From Verpa conica (Eukaryota; Ascomycota; Pezizomycetes; Pezizales; Morchellaceae), in NCBI GenBank assembly GCA_033030425.1, contig JAUFSD010000010.1:930001-994000 (forward strand): 64,000 nt of DNA, written 5' to 3'. Positions 45,155 to 54,681 of the stretch are shown in pieces. The notes below the pieces were generated by a model that worked only from the letters and a program-made list of their open reading frames with translations, ran no database searches and was not told the origin of the DNA. Each line of letters begins with the position of its first letter. Position 1 is the stretch's first letter. The translations under genes and the position numbers were made by a program.

Positions 45155-48100
45155 GTAGCCCCCCCTTTTAGTCGCGAGCTCCTGCGAGGCTTCGAATCCC
45201 ACGGTCCTGGTTTGTTGGGATATTGTTGATGGAAGACGTCCACTGCTGCTGTTTCCTCATGGTACGAAGCAGGTTCCCAGGAGGGCTGCGAATAGCCAGT
45301 CCACTTGACGTAGTAGCTCGGGCTTCCCCGAATTACTTTGGAATCTAGAATTTCTTCTACCTCCCATTCCTGTTCCCCTTGAGTGACTATGGGAGGTGGG
45401 GGAGGTTGTATCTGTCCTGGCAAGGGGTCCGAGGCGGAGGGTTCCAGGAGGGAGACGTGAAATACTGGGTGATTTGGCATGGTTTTGGGTAGTTCAATCT
45501 CGTAGGCATAGGGGCTAACAACCTTTTTAACGCGATAGGGACCCGCTTTTTTCCAATCGAGCTTCCTAGAGTTCCTGGTGGTGCGAATGTTTTTTAGGGA
45601 TACAAAAACCATGTCCCCTGGTTGGTACCGAGGGGCGGGGGTCCGGTGCGCGTTTGTGTACTGTTCCTGCTTGTCCTGTGCGGTCCTCATTTGGATTCGT
45701 AACCACTCGTGCAATTCCGTCATTCGCGAGGCGAAGTCCCTTGCATCCAGTTCCGGGGCAGTTTGTCCTCGAGGTGTAAAGCTTACTTGGAAGCGAGGGT
45801 GAAACCCGTAGTTGGCAAAAAAGGGGGTGGCTTTGGTGGTTTCTGATAACTGATTGTTGGCTGCGAACTCCGCCATAGGTAGCCACTCACTCCAGTCGTC
45901 CTGTTGATAGGATATGTACGCGCGAAGATACTGTTCCATGATTGCGTTCATCCTTTCTGTCTGCCCATCTGTTTCTGGGTGATACGCAGTCGACATGCGT
46001 GCTTCGATTTTCAGGTATTGACACAGTGCTTTCCAGAACTTCGAAGTGAACTGGGTGCCTCTATCGGAGGTGACATGCGTGGGAAAACCGTGAAGTTTCC
46101 AAACGTTGTGAAGGTACAGTTTGGCCACTTGTCCTGCGTCGGTGGTGGTGTGGCAAGGGATCAAATGCCGCATCTTGGACAGTCTATCCACTACTACCAA
46201 TATGGCATCGAACCCGTTGCTTTCTGGTAAGCCGGTGACGAAGTCCATTGATACCTCTTTCCACGGTTGTTCTGGAATGGGTAGGGGACGGAGGACTCCG
46301 TATTTGCTGTGGGTGCTGGGCTTGCTCCTTTGGCAGGTGTGGCAGTTTCTGGTGTATCTTCCGATGTACTCGCGCATTTTTGGCCAGAAGTACTGACGAC
46401 TAACTAGTTCAAAGGTTTTTTCTCTGCCCGGATGTCCTGCTGCTGGTGCGTCGTGGTGTTCCCTAAGGATGTGCAGGCGAAGGGGATCGTAGTCGGGTAT
46501 ATACAGGCAATTTCGATAGTAGAGGAGTCCGTTATTTTCTGAGCACTCGGCTAGGGATATCTCTGAGGATTTCTTTTCTCCTCTGGCTAACATTCCTAGA
46601 ACCTTTTGTGGAAACGGGTCAGTTTTTTGTGCCTCTTGTATCAATTTTGCTATGGGAACAGTCATTTCAGCGGGTTCGTTTGACAAAGTACCCGCTAACA
46701 AACTTAACTTAGGATCCAAATTTTCCTTTTTCAACACTATTTGACTCTGGTGTTGTATTCTTTCATCCCCCTCGCCAGGGAGATCTCCTGATCTTCTTGT
46801 CAATGCGTCTGGTTTCCCCCCTTGTCTTCCTGGTCGGTATGTAATTACAAAATTAAAACGCGAAAGGTATTCGGCCCACCGTGCTTGTCTTCGATTAAGA
46901 TTTTTGGTAGTCATAAAGTATTCCAAATTCTTATGGTCCGATATGACTGCGATGGGGAAGGCGGCTCCCTCCAGTTCCGGTCTCCATTCCTCAAAACTTC
47001 TAATAATCGCCAGTAATTCCTTGTCGTAGATTTCGTAGTTGCATTCGGCTGGTGAGTGCTTCTTTGAGAAAAATGCCACGGGGTGTAAAATTCCTTGACT
47101 ATCTTTTTGGGATAGTACTCCCGCGGAAACGTAATCGGAGGCGTCTGTTTCTACTATGATCGGTTTCTCTGGGTCGAAGTGCATTAGAACCGGTGCTGAG
47201 GTGAAGGCCACTTTTAGTGTATCGAACGCTAGTTGGTGGTCGTTCGTCCAAATAAAGGGAACATGTTCTTTGGTTCCTGGTTCCTTTCTTGACAAAGCGG
47301 TAAGGGGGGCGGCAAGTTTGGAGAAATCTTTGATAAAGCGTCTGTAGAAGTTGGCGAAGCCCAAAAACGCTTGTAAATCTTTAAGATGCTTGGGTCGTGT
47401 CCAGTCCATAACTGCTGATACCTTCTTTGTGTCCATGCTAATACCTTCAGGGGAGATAACCAGTCCTAAGTATGTTGTCTTCTGGCAGTGAAACTCGCAC
47501 TTTTCGGGTTTTAGAAGTACTCCATTGTTACTTAAGGTCTGTAACACTTTTCTGACGTGTACCTTGTGTTCTTCGAGGGTGTCGCTATATATAAGAATGT
47601 CGTCTAAATAGGCGGTGCAGAACTGGTCCAGGTATTCCCTTAAGCAATCGTTGACAAAATGTTGAAAGGTCGCGGGGGCGTTGGTAAGTCCGAAAGGCAT
47701 GACCGTGTATTCGTAGTGGCCGTACCTTGTTCTGAAAGCTGTTTTCCACTCTTCCCCTAGGGCTATGCGTATTTGGTTGTAGCCCATGCGGAGGTCCAGT
47801 TTAGTATACCATTTCGCTTTTGCCAGTCTGTCCAGGGTTTCCCGTATGAGCGGTAGGGGGTACCGATTTTTGATGGTTACTTCATTCAATCCTCGGTAGT
47901 CGACACAGAGTCGGAGTGACCCGTCCGCTTTCTTCACGAAGAGCACTGGGGATCCTGCCGGTGACGCGCTATCTCTAATAAACCCTTTGGCCATATTGTC
48001 TTCGATGTATTCCTTAAGAACTATAAGTTCTTCTCTGGTCATGCCGTAGAGGGGGCCGAACGGGGGTTCTTTTCCTTCCTTCAAGGGAATCTTATGGTCG

Positions 48101-48870
48101 TAGGGTCTTCGTGGGGGCAGATTTTTGGAGAGTTTTTCGTCAAACATGTCCAGGTATTCGTGGTACTCTATTGGGATTCTTTGCTTCCACTCTTCCTTAG
48201 AGGTTTTGTGGTCGACAATTTTATTTATTTCGTAGAGTGAAAGTGAGAATACCTGGACGTTTCTTTTCCTGGAGAGTCTGCAGAATGCAGCGGAGCCGAT
48301 AAGATGAATCTTTGTTTTATCTGGTGGGGGAATCCCTGGAGATATAATAGGCACATGAGATGAAGTACAGTTCTTTTGGCAGAATTCCGACCCAAACTTG
48401 ACATAGTTATGTTTAAAGCGAAGGGAAACATCGTGGTGTTTGAGCCAAGGAATACCTAGGACCAGAGGGTATTGTCCTAACGTTGTTACAAAAAATGGGG
48501 CGTGCTCCCTATGCGATTTGATGGATAGGCCAAGATGTGCGAGATGTGTAATTTGACCAGAGGATACTGGTCGTCCGTCGATAACCTCCAGCTCCCTTGG
48601 AGTTTTGAGAGGTGTTAATTGAAGTTGATGGTGGCGTGCAAAGGTTTCGTCAATAAAAGCGAATCCAGAGGCCCCAGTGTCAATCAATGCATGAGTTTGA
48701 ATGGTTTTTATATTGTTTGAAAGAGTACAAGAAATAACCAAATGTTCCCCATCCAATTTATCCTCCACATTGATGTCTGACACTGAAAACCCGGAAATAG
48801 AAAACGCAGAAATTGTAGAAACCTTAGAAGGTCCTAGAGTAGAGCCACCTGGCTGCTCTAGGACTGTTGA
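45124..48870 (-). CDS. pol: Pol polyprotein: protease, reverse transcriptase, RNase H, integrase, chromodomain
   Basis: About 1249 codons read in the -1 frame relative to gag. The frame is open from the slip site; there is no ATG near 48783, where the conserved part begins with GTG. Residue numbers from 48783: protease DTGAS at about 35; RT with YRGLNEVTIKNRYPL and the YLDD box near 394; RNase H with VETDASDYVSAGVL near 548 and NYEIYDKELLAI; integrase zinc finger H-x-H...CHTC near 778-815; catalytic Asp in SMDFVTGLP near 845, Asp in SDRGTQF and Glu in HPETDGQTERMN; a chromodomain (EWEVEEILDSK ... YYVKWTGYSQPSWEP) near 1141-1190. All catalytic residues are present. The stop lies inside the 3' LTR. 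Confidence 0.93.
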   Translation of the reverse strand, partial: STVLEQPGGSTLGPSKVSTISAFSISGFSVSDINVEDKLDGEHLVISCTLSNNIKTIQTHALIDTGASGFAFIDETFARHHQLQLTPLKTPRELEVIDGRPVSSGQITHLAHLGLSIKSHREHAPFFVTTLGQYPLVLGIPWLKHHDVSLRFKHNYVKFGSEFCQKNCTSSHVPIISPGIPPPDKTKIHLIGSAAFCRLSRKRNVQVFSLSLYEINKIVDHKTSKEEWKQRIPIEYHEYLDMFDEKLSKNLPPRRPYDHKIPLKEGKEPPFGPLYGMTREELIVLKEYIEDNMAKGFIRDSASPAGSPVLFVKKADGSLRLCVDYRGLNEVTIKNRYPLPLIRETLDRLAKAKWYTKLDLRMGYNQIRIALGEEWKTAFRTRYGHYEYTVMPFGLTNAPATFQHFVNDCLREYLDQFCTAYLDDILIYSDTLEEHKVHVRKVLQTLSNNGVLLKPEKCEFHCQKTTYLGLVISPEGISMDTKKVSAVMDWTRPKHLKDLQAFLGFANFYRRFIKDFSKLAAPLTALSRKEPGTKEHVPFIWTNDHQLAFDTLKVAFTSAPVLMHFDPEKPIIVETDASDYVSAGVLSQKDSQGILHPVAFFSKKHSPAECNYEIYDKELLAIIRSFEEWRPELEGAAFPIAVISDHKNLEYFMTTKNLNRRQARWAEYLSRFNFVITYRPGRQGGKPDALTRRSGDLPGEGDERIQHQSQIVLKKENLDPKLSLLAGTLSNEPAEMTVPIAKLIQEAQKTDPFPQKVLGMLARGEKKSSEISLAECSENNGLLYYRNCLYIPDYDPLRLHILREHHDAPAAGHPGREKTFELVSRQYFWPKMREYIGRYTRNCHTCQRSKPSTHSKYGVLRPLPIPEQPWKEVSMDFVTGLPESNGFDAILVVVDRLSKMRHLIPCHTTTDAGQVAKLYLHNVWKLHGFPTHVTSDRGTQFTSKFWKALCQYLKIEARMSTAYHPETDGQTERMNAIMEQYLRAYISYQQDDWSEWLPMAEFAANNQLSETTKATPFFANYGFHPRFQVSFTPRGQTAPELDARDFASRMTELHEWLRIQMRTAQDKQEQYTNAHRTPAPRYQPGDMVFVSLKNIRTTRNSRKLDWKKAGPYRVKKVVSPYAYEIELPKTMPNHPVFHVSLLEPSASDPLPGQIQPPPPPIVTQGEQEWEVEEILDSKVIRGSPSYYVKWTGYSQPSWEPASYHEETAAVDVFHQQYPNKPGPWDSKPRRSSRLKGGATFTDRPGAPG
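45155..45169 (-). promoter_or_regulatory. Polypurine tract
   Basis: Sense AAAAGGGGGGGCTAC immediately upstream of the 3' LTR, the primer site for plus-strand synthesis. Confidence 0.75.
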
Positions 48871-50165
48871 AAACCCTGAACCGAAGAAGAAACAATTGAG
48901 GAAGAGGAGGAGGAACGAAATGGATTGGTACTAGACAAAGGAGACGAAGGCGCGCCGGCCTGTTGCTGAGATGGTCCGCTCGGGGCGGAGAGAGCTGCTC
49001 CCCTCATAACCGGAGGTTTCTGGAGCTGTTTGCCTTGGGGGCAATTGGCATACTTATGATCTGAGGCCGCACAGTAACCGCAGCGATCGTTTTCCCTCCT
49101 CCACTGCTTCTCAGCTGGGGAGGTGCGCCTGGATCCATTTACAAACACATACCGTTGTTCCAACGGAGGGCGAGGGAGTCCTTGAGACCGTGTTTGAAAG
49201 GCAGAGAGATCCATGGGGGCAAGGCCTCCGGGGGCATGTGAGGGATGCGGTACGTAGGGGGCAGGGGCGGTAAACTGGCCAATGTCGTTGCGATGGGTCC
49301 CGCCTCTCTTTTCTTGTTGCCTGGCCCTGACCCTTCCATCCAGTGCCATCAAGTCTTTTACAAACTCGCTATACTCTTCTTTGACGGGTGTGACTACTAG
49401 GGCATCCTTCATGGCGTCCGATAAGCGGCTCCTGAGAGCGTCTTTTTTAGCGGTGTCGTCGTACTTAAGTTTGCCCATGATGCGCAAGAAGTCGGAATAG
49501 AAGGCGGCGAAGTCGCGTTTCCCTTGAACCAGGGTCCTGAGTTCTTCTTGTGCCGTTCCATGAGGATCTGGGTCACCGAAAGATTCTTGCAGATATTCGT
49601 ACATTTTGGTAGTGGTGGCGAAGGGAGTGGTAGTGGTTGCGAGAAGGGGTTCGATTTGGTCCATGGCTTTTCCCTCCAACCTACTTATAATGTACATGAC
49701 CTTGGCTTCTTCGCTGACGAAGCGGTCGGCATTGCCAACCAACTTAACTCTCATCATGGCCAAAAAATTCGGGAGTTTGGCTCGGTCCCCATTAAAGGGG
49801 GAAGGGTCTGGCATTTTTTCCGACCGATGCGAGGTTACCGGTGGTGGCAAGGGGTCCTTGATTTCGGCAATGTGTTCTTTTATGGAGCGAGCTTGAGCTA
49901 ACTCTTCCTGAACTTGATTGTATTGGGTTTCTAGTGCGGTGTACGCATCTAGAGATTGCTGTAACTGGGTGCGGGCGGCGGCAAGGCTGCTTTCAGAAAG
50001 CTGGGAGTTGTGCAAGGCCGCTTCCCTTCCTTCCCGGTAGCGGTCTTTGGCTTCGGTCGCTTTCTGAATCAATCCTTGTAAATTCGTGTAGAGAGTGGGG
50101 GCGTCGCTGAGTTGTTCTTCGAACGCGGCGATGGTGGGAGGAAAAACATAGGTAGGGGAGGTCAT
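48858..50165 (-). CDS. gag: Gag polyprotein, 435 aa
   Basis: Structural protein that forms the virus-like particle. ATG at 50165 gives MTSPTYVFPP. Residues 30-100 are heptad-rich (coiled coil, SLAAARTQLQQSLDAYTALETQY). The capsid-like helical core includes KLPNFLAMMRVKLVGNADRFVSEEAKVMYIISRLEGKA and FGDPDPHGTAQEELRTLVQGKRDFAAFYSDFLR. A single zinc knuckle of the form Cys-x2-Cys-x4-His-x4-Cys (CGYCAASDHKYANC) is at about 355-370. A Ser/Pro/Gln-rich tail ends at TAG 48858-48860. Confidence 0.92.
   Translation of the reverse strand: MTSPTYVFPPTIAAFEEQLSDAPTLYTNLQGLIQKATEAKDRYREGREAALHNSQLSESSLAAARTQLQQSLDAYTALETQYNQVQEELAQARSIKEHIAEIKDPLPPPVTSHRSEKMPDPSPFNGDRAKLPNFLAMMRVKLVGNADRFVSEEAKVMYIISRLEGKAMDQIEPLLATTTTPFATTTKMYEYLQESFGDPDPHGTAQEELRTLVQGKRDFAAFYSDFLRIMGKLKYDDTAKKDALRSRLSDAMKDALVVTPVKEEYSEFVKDLMALDGRVRARQQEKRGGTHRNDIGQFTAPAPYVPHPSHAPGGLAPMDLSAFQTRSQGLPRPPLEQRYVFVNGSRRTSPAEKQWRRENDRCGYCAASDHKYANCPQGKQLQKPPVMRGAALSAPSGPSQQQAGAPSSPLSSTNPFRSSSSSSIVSSSVQGFQQS
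48870..48876 (-). promoter_or_regulatory. Probable -1 ribosomal frameshift site (G GGT TTT)
   Basis: The gag codons read CAG GGT TTT CAA CAG TCC TAG; the heptamer G-GGT-TTT fits X-XXY-YYZ and lies three codons before the gag stop, and pol continues in precisely the -1 frame. Whether a downstream RNA structure stimulates it was not established. Confidence 0.6.
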
Positions 50166-50209
50166 GATGATTGTAGATGTCTAGTGTTGTGTGTTGTATG
50201 GTGTGGTGG

Positions 50210-50223
50210 ACGACGCAACGTAA
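50210..50223 (-). promoter_or_regulatory. Primer-binding site, probably self-primed
   Basis: The sense sequence directly after the 5' LTR is TTACGTTGCGTCG. It lacks the TGG expected for tRNA priming, but its ACGTTGCGT is the exact reverse complement of ACGCAACGT inside the LTR (50410-50418), about 54 nt after the TATA box. This is the arrangement known from Tf1-type self-priming elements. Confidence 0.55.
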
Positions 50224-50590
50224 TTTCAAGGGGGACAGCGTGAGGACAGCGTGACCACAGGATACAACTAACTCGATGGCAAGGTAACTATCCGTTACAA
50301 GCAAAATACCAAAGGTTTGTGAAGTAGGATGTGGGTTCAGCGATCGCGAAGCGATGAAACAGCGGAGAGGCAGCGAAGAAAGAAGTTTGTATTGATTCTA
50401 ACTGAAGAAACGTTGCGTAAAGAAAAGAGAAAGAAAACTATTACAGAGAGGGAGCAACGCTCCCTATTTATACCCAAAATTCCCAACTGTACAATGCCTT
50501 TGTTTCCTTCCCCGCTATCTATTACCCTGCCTCCATCCTTGCATGAGTCACAACGAGACTCACCCTGGCGCCCCTGATCGATCCGTGAAA
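50224..50590 (-). repeat. 5' LTR of the gypsy element
   Basis: 367 bp. Same TATA (TATAAATA) and hairpin GGGAGCGTTGCTCCC as the 3' LTR. Confidence 0.92.
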
Positions 50591-51119
50591 CTAGTCCAAC
50601 CTGGAGACGTGGCGGAGAGGTAATTTTGATCCATAAGGACCTTAGGGCGAAGCACAAGGCATAGCCCCGTATGGTTCGATTCGTGACGCCGCCAGGTTAA
50701 TTACTATTTTTGCTGGCAGCCCTAACTACTAAGCATAGCTTTGCTCTCGTTTCATGGCTCTCGGCCTCCCGTAAGGTTGGCCTTCAGCGAAGCTGTTGTT
50801 ATTCCTCCCAGAGGAACAGGAGCTTAACTCTGTTCATGGAGGCAACTGCTTCAGTCTCATTGCACTAGTATCTCCCGTAGCTATAAGCTACAGATGCATT
50901 ACTCTGGTCTCTGTCGCATACCGGCGACGGTGAGCTTTGCTCCGTCCTAGGAGCTCGCCAGCTCGCTTAGGGATCGGGCTATCATAGTAATGACTTTCCT
51001 TGGTATCTATTGACCGGAATGGGATAGCTAGTCCTATCCCTCAAGGGAGATCCTTAGGTGTCTCTATATGGAGAGGTACTTGAGACTAGTCATGACGAAG
51101 GTTAGATCGTCACACTGGG

Positions 51120-51530
51120 ACACTGTGGACACATGGACTAGGAGACTGGAAAGGCTGCGTCTAGAGTAGGTACTTGGTATTGAATGTAAATTGAAGAATA
51201 GAGAACTAAGACTAAGAACTGGGGAAATGGCTCGATACTTATAGTATAGCCGAAACATAAAAGGGAAGGGGCTGACACGCATAGCATGTCAGACTACATG
51301 AAACGAGAACATGATACGCGATATGAAACTTAAGAAATCCTGATGACGTGGCAAGCCATGTTATCTTATACATGAAAACATAAATGAGACTAGACATGAA
51401 AATGATATGAAACGGGCAAGGCTGGCTGGTGGTCGAGTGACAATTTGTGACCGAGTGAGAACTGATGATTTGTTGTTCTTGACACTCAAATGCTCCTGAC
51501 GGAATCTTACGGTTTTGCTGATGTATATTT
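51120..51530 (-). repeat. LTR5-like repeat, second part
   Basis: 51120-51368 is the reverse complement of about 43216-43455. It is the continuation of 43731-44047 once the LTR1 plus gypsy insertion is removed. The rest, to 51530, is unassigned. Confidence 0.65.
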
Positions 51531-51534
51531 CTTG

Positions 51535-52551
51535 TAATAGATAGTTTTTTTGCCATTGAGTTAGCTGTATTCTGTGGCCACGCTGCACCCACGCTGGCTC
51601 ACTTGAAAGTTACAATACAAACTTCTCCTTTCGCTGCCTCTTTGCTGTCTATCGCTTTGCGATTGCTGGACCCGCTAACATATCTTCCATTACTCTGAGT
51701 ATATTGTGTGACGGATAGTTGCCGTGCTCTTAAGTTAGTTGTATCTTGTGGCCTACACTGTTCCTACGCTGTCTCCCTTGAAAGTCCCCACGCTGCTCTT
51801 TTGAAACTCAAACCCTTTTCCGCGTTAACTAAAAAACCCTACTACTATTTACAAATTCTTATAAATATATTACATCCATCGCACAAGTCACTTTCCCATA
51901 CTAATCCTGCATTAAAGGTACAAAAGTCTTTTTGCAATCTTCCAGCCATTTTATTCCCATTTTGTTTTCTTCTGCATATACAAAACACTGACAGAGCTTA
52001 ACTCCCAAAATCTAGTATTCCATCAACGTTCTATGTGACAGCACAGGCCTAAAAGGGCTCCTTTGTGTTCTTTCGTAAAACTATAATATTATCGCGCATA
52101 CAATTGGCTTGATCTCCTTATGGAGATGATATTAAAGATGTCCCACTTTTGCGGACACTGATCTGATTTGGAATTGATTGCTCTATATATTTGCCCTGTA
52201 TTCTTGGAACTGCCCACAATAGCAACAAAAATCTTCTGGAAAGTTTTTTTTTTTGCTGATGAATATTTGCCAATACTTTGAGTATATTGTTTGACAGATA
52301 GTTATCGTGCTTTTAAGTTAGTCGTATCTTGTGGCCTATGCTGTTCATAGGCTGTCCCTTTTGAAAATATTATAATATAAGTTTCTTCCTTTGTTGCTTC
52401 TCTGCTATCTATTACTTTGCAATTACTAAACACTTTGAGATATCTTCCAATACTCTAAGTATATTGTTTGATGGATAGTCAATGTGCTCTTAAATTGGTT
52501 GTATCTTGTGGTTTACGCTGTCTTTACACTGTCTCCTTTAAAAGAGTACCG
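51535..52551 (+). repeat. Tandem fragments of the chromovirus LTR 3' part, with LTR2 inserted
   Basis: Four partial copies of the last about 65-180 bp of the gypsy LTR in sense orientation end near 51601, 51783, 52376 and 52551, each with 'gttgtatcttgtgg...cgctgt...cttgaaa'-like words. The second and third are separated by a degenerate LTR2 and a MITE terminus (ttttgctgatg near 52255). Confidence 0.65.
51818..52218 (-). mobile_element. Degenerate LTR2 fragment
   Basis: Reverse copy of LTR2 5' two thirds (TGTGGGCAG at 52218 down to 'cgcgttaact'), with many transitions. Confidence 0.7.
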
Positions 52552-53185
52552 CCATTACACATTCTTCTCTTCTCTGGCTTTTGGTATTCTTTTCTTCTCT
52601 ATGATAGAGCATTGCTCATGCTTTTAAAAAGCCTTGTCTACCCCCCTCCCCGGTCCAAGACCTGCTTGCAGCTTGCATATTAAGGTTCTTCTTCCCAGTC
52701 CCGAGTACCCAGCCCTGATCGTGTTAAATAACTTGCCGAATCCAGTTTTAATCGGCTAGTTGAGCCAACTCCGATGAAATAAGCCGGAAGACCCTGTTAA
52801 AGGTAAGAATATGCCAAGTCATTGCTTGGCGCACTCATAAATACGCGCAGCAAACACATCCACCTTTGTTCACCACCGACAACCAGTGAAAGAGAGAAGA
52901 AAAGGAAGACTCTATTTGCATTCTTGTGAACGGAAGGTTCATTACAACCTCTAGGATTGGTCCCCGTACTTCACTGACTATTCAACGCAAGCCTCCCTCC
53001 CTCTGCCCTTATCATCAACTTTCAGGTCCCCGCGTTTCTTCTACCGCTCGTAAACTATATCCATTGTGTTATATCAATTTATCGTCTCTCCAGCGCGACA
53101 CGACAAAGGTCAGCAATCATCTTTTTATCTAGCTCATCCTTGTAAAACATCTCTTTCATCGAAGTTCCCTACTACACTCGCAGAA
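52552..53185. promoter_or_regulatory. Upstream region of the Rtt103-like gene
   Basis: No separate gene. CT-rich leader sequence in 52960-53180 precedes the ATG; the promoter should lie between the repeat edge and about 52900. Confidence 0.45.
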
Positions 53186-54681
53186 ATGGCATCATACAAT
53201 GATGAACAAGTACTTTCAAAACTTAGTGCTCTGAATGAGACACAAGAAGGCATCATGACAGCTGCTCAATGGATCATGTTCCACAGGTAAGCGAAAGCCC
53301 TTGAAGGAATTGTGGAAGAATCGGACCACCAGCAGCAAAGCTTTGAAGGTGTAAAATGAAGTGTGGCTAATCGTGATCGTAGGCGGAGTGCAAAACGTAC
53401 TGGAGAGCTCTGGTTGCAGCGTTTGAAGGAATCTACAGCTCATAAAAAGCTGAACTTGATCTATCTCGCGAATGGTGGGGATCCGCACTTATCAACGCAT
53501 TGCTAGACATTCATGCTAACCTATAGTTTCTTTTCCAGAGGTTGTTCAGCAGTCGAAAGCTCGCCGTAAAACAGACTTTGTTATTGCCTTCTCTCCGATT
53601 ATTGCCGAAGCGTGTGAAATCGCGTATAAAGGGGCACCCCCGGAGATTCAAAACAAGATCAAACGCGTAATTCAGGTTTGGCGTGAGCGCTCAATCTTTG
53701 AGGCTGATATCCAGAACGGTATTGAGAAGCGCTTAGATGGTATTACAATCTCCTAGTACTTTATGTAAATGCAGCTAAACATTTTTAGATGTCGACAATG
53801 GCAAGGCTGGTTCCTCCTCGGGTGCCGGAGCCCGTAAATTTGGTGGCACTGGACTATTTGGTGGCACTCTTGGCGGCGGTAGTCTTGGTGGTGGAGGAGC
53901 ACCAAACGTTCCGCTAGAATTTACACCTATAATCAACAGCCATAAAGGCCTTCAGACCAAGCTCTCTTCATCTACGATCGCAGTTGGCATGGCAAACACA
54001 GAATATCAGAAACAATTCGATTCAGATACACTCCCTGTTGCCCCTGTCTACGCAGCACGTCTTTCGTCTCTTCTCAAAACCTTAGACAATGCCCATATTG
54101 CTGTTAAGGGGGCTATCGAGGCCCGAGAGTCACATATCAGGAACCTCGAAAAGCTGCTGCAGGCAAGCAAGACAGCACTTGAAGCCGAAAAGGAAAAGTT
54201 TCATGATATAACTGAAAAACGACAAAGGACCGAATCTACCAAACAAGAAGTTGAAATGATGATCCTCCGAGACATAGAAGAATCTAAAAATGGTGGAGGC
54301 GACGGAATTGACACTAGTCATGGAAGTCACACTTCCACATCTCCGGACGATTTGAAATCGCCTGAAATCGAGGCCCTTACTCCGCCGCATCACACCAACT
54401 TCGAGCCACCATCTGCCAGCGAAGCTCACCACCAACATTCGACAGCCCCCGCAGCTCCGCCAGAACCTCCTGTCTTCCATCAAGGCGCCTCAGAGTTGCT
54501 TGCAAGTTTATCTGCTCCTTTAAATGGTGGGGGTCTAAAAAGGGATAAGAGAGAGGACGTGAATATGTTTGAAGGTCTTGACGATGATGTGGCGGATATG
54601 TTCAGAAACGATGCACAGATGAGTGGACAGTCAACTAATAAGAAGATGAAGATTGTGGACGATGATGAGTATCATCCATAA
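53186..54681 (+). CDS. RTT103: Rtt103-like CTD-interaction-domain (CID) protein, 428 aa
   Basis: Binds Ser2-phosphorylated RNA polymerase II CTD and helps Rat1-dependent transcription termination. Exons 53186-53286, 53383-53474, 53539-53739 and 53789-54681; total 1287 nt. The CID occupies about residues 1-135: MASYNDEQVLSKLSALNETQEGI, AAQWIMFHRR, RTGELWLQRLKES, KKLNLIYLANEVVQQSKARRK, DFVIAFSPIIAEA, IKRVIQVWRERSIF. A Gly/Ser-rich linker (FGGTGLFGGTLGGG) follows, then a coiled coil (about 225-300, HIRNLEKLLQASKTALEAEKEKFHDI), a Pro/His/Ser-rich region and an acidic end with a basic KKMK motif. Domain order agrees with Rtt103 rather than Pcf11, which is longer and has zinc fingers. Confidence 0.92.

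Larger units (their letters stand above)
44786..50590 (-). mobile_element. Ty3/gypsy LTR retrotransposon (chromovirus), 5.8 kb
   Basis: Two LTRs (44786-45154 and 50224-50590), 5-bp duplication CTAGT (44781-44785, 50591-50595), gag and pol open throughout, protease-RT-RNase H-integrase-chromodomain order. The chromodomain at the end of integrase places it with the chromoviruses. The LTRs differ at roughly 13-15 of about 368 positions, mostly transitions, so insertion was not very recent, yet the reading frames survive. Confidence 0.95.
44048..51114. mobile_element. LTR1 copy interrupted by a complete gypsy element
   Basis: 44048-44785 and 50596-51114 form one LTR1. Outer duplication CTGGG (44043-44047, 51115-51119). 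The gypsy element lies between with its own duplication CTAGT. Confidence 0.92.

Noticed and set aside
45566..45886. Additional minus-strand and plus-strand frames inside pol
   Set aside because: Shadows of the pol frame in the integrase and chromodomain region.
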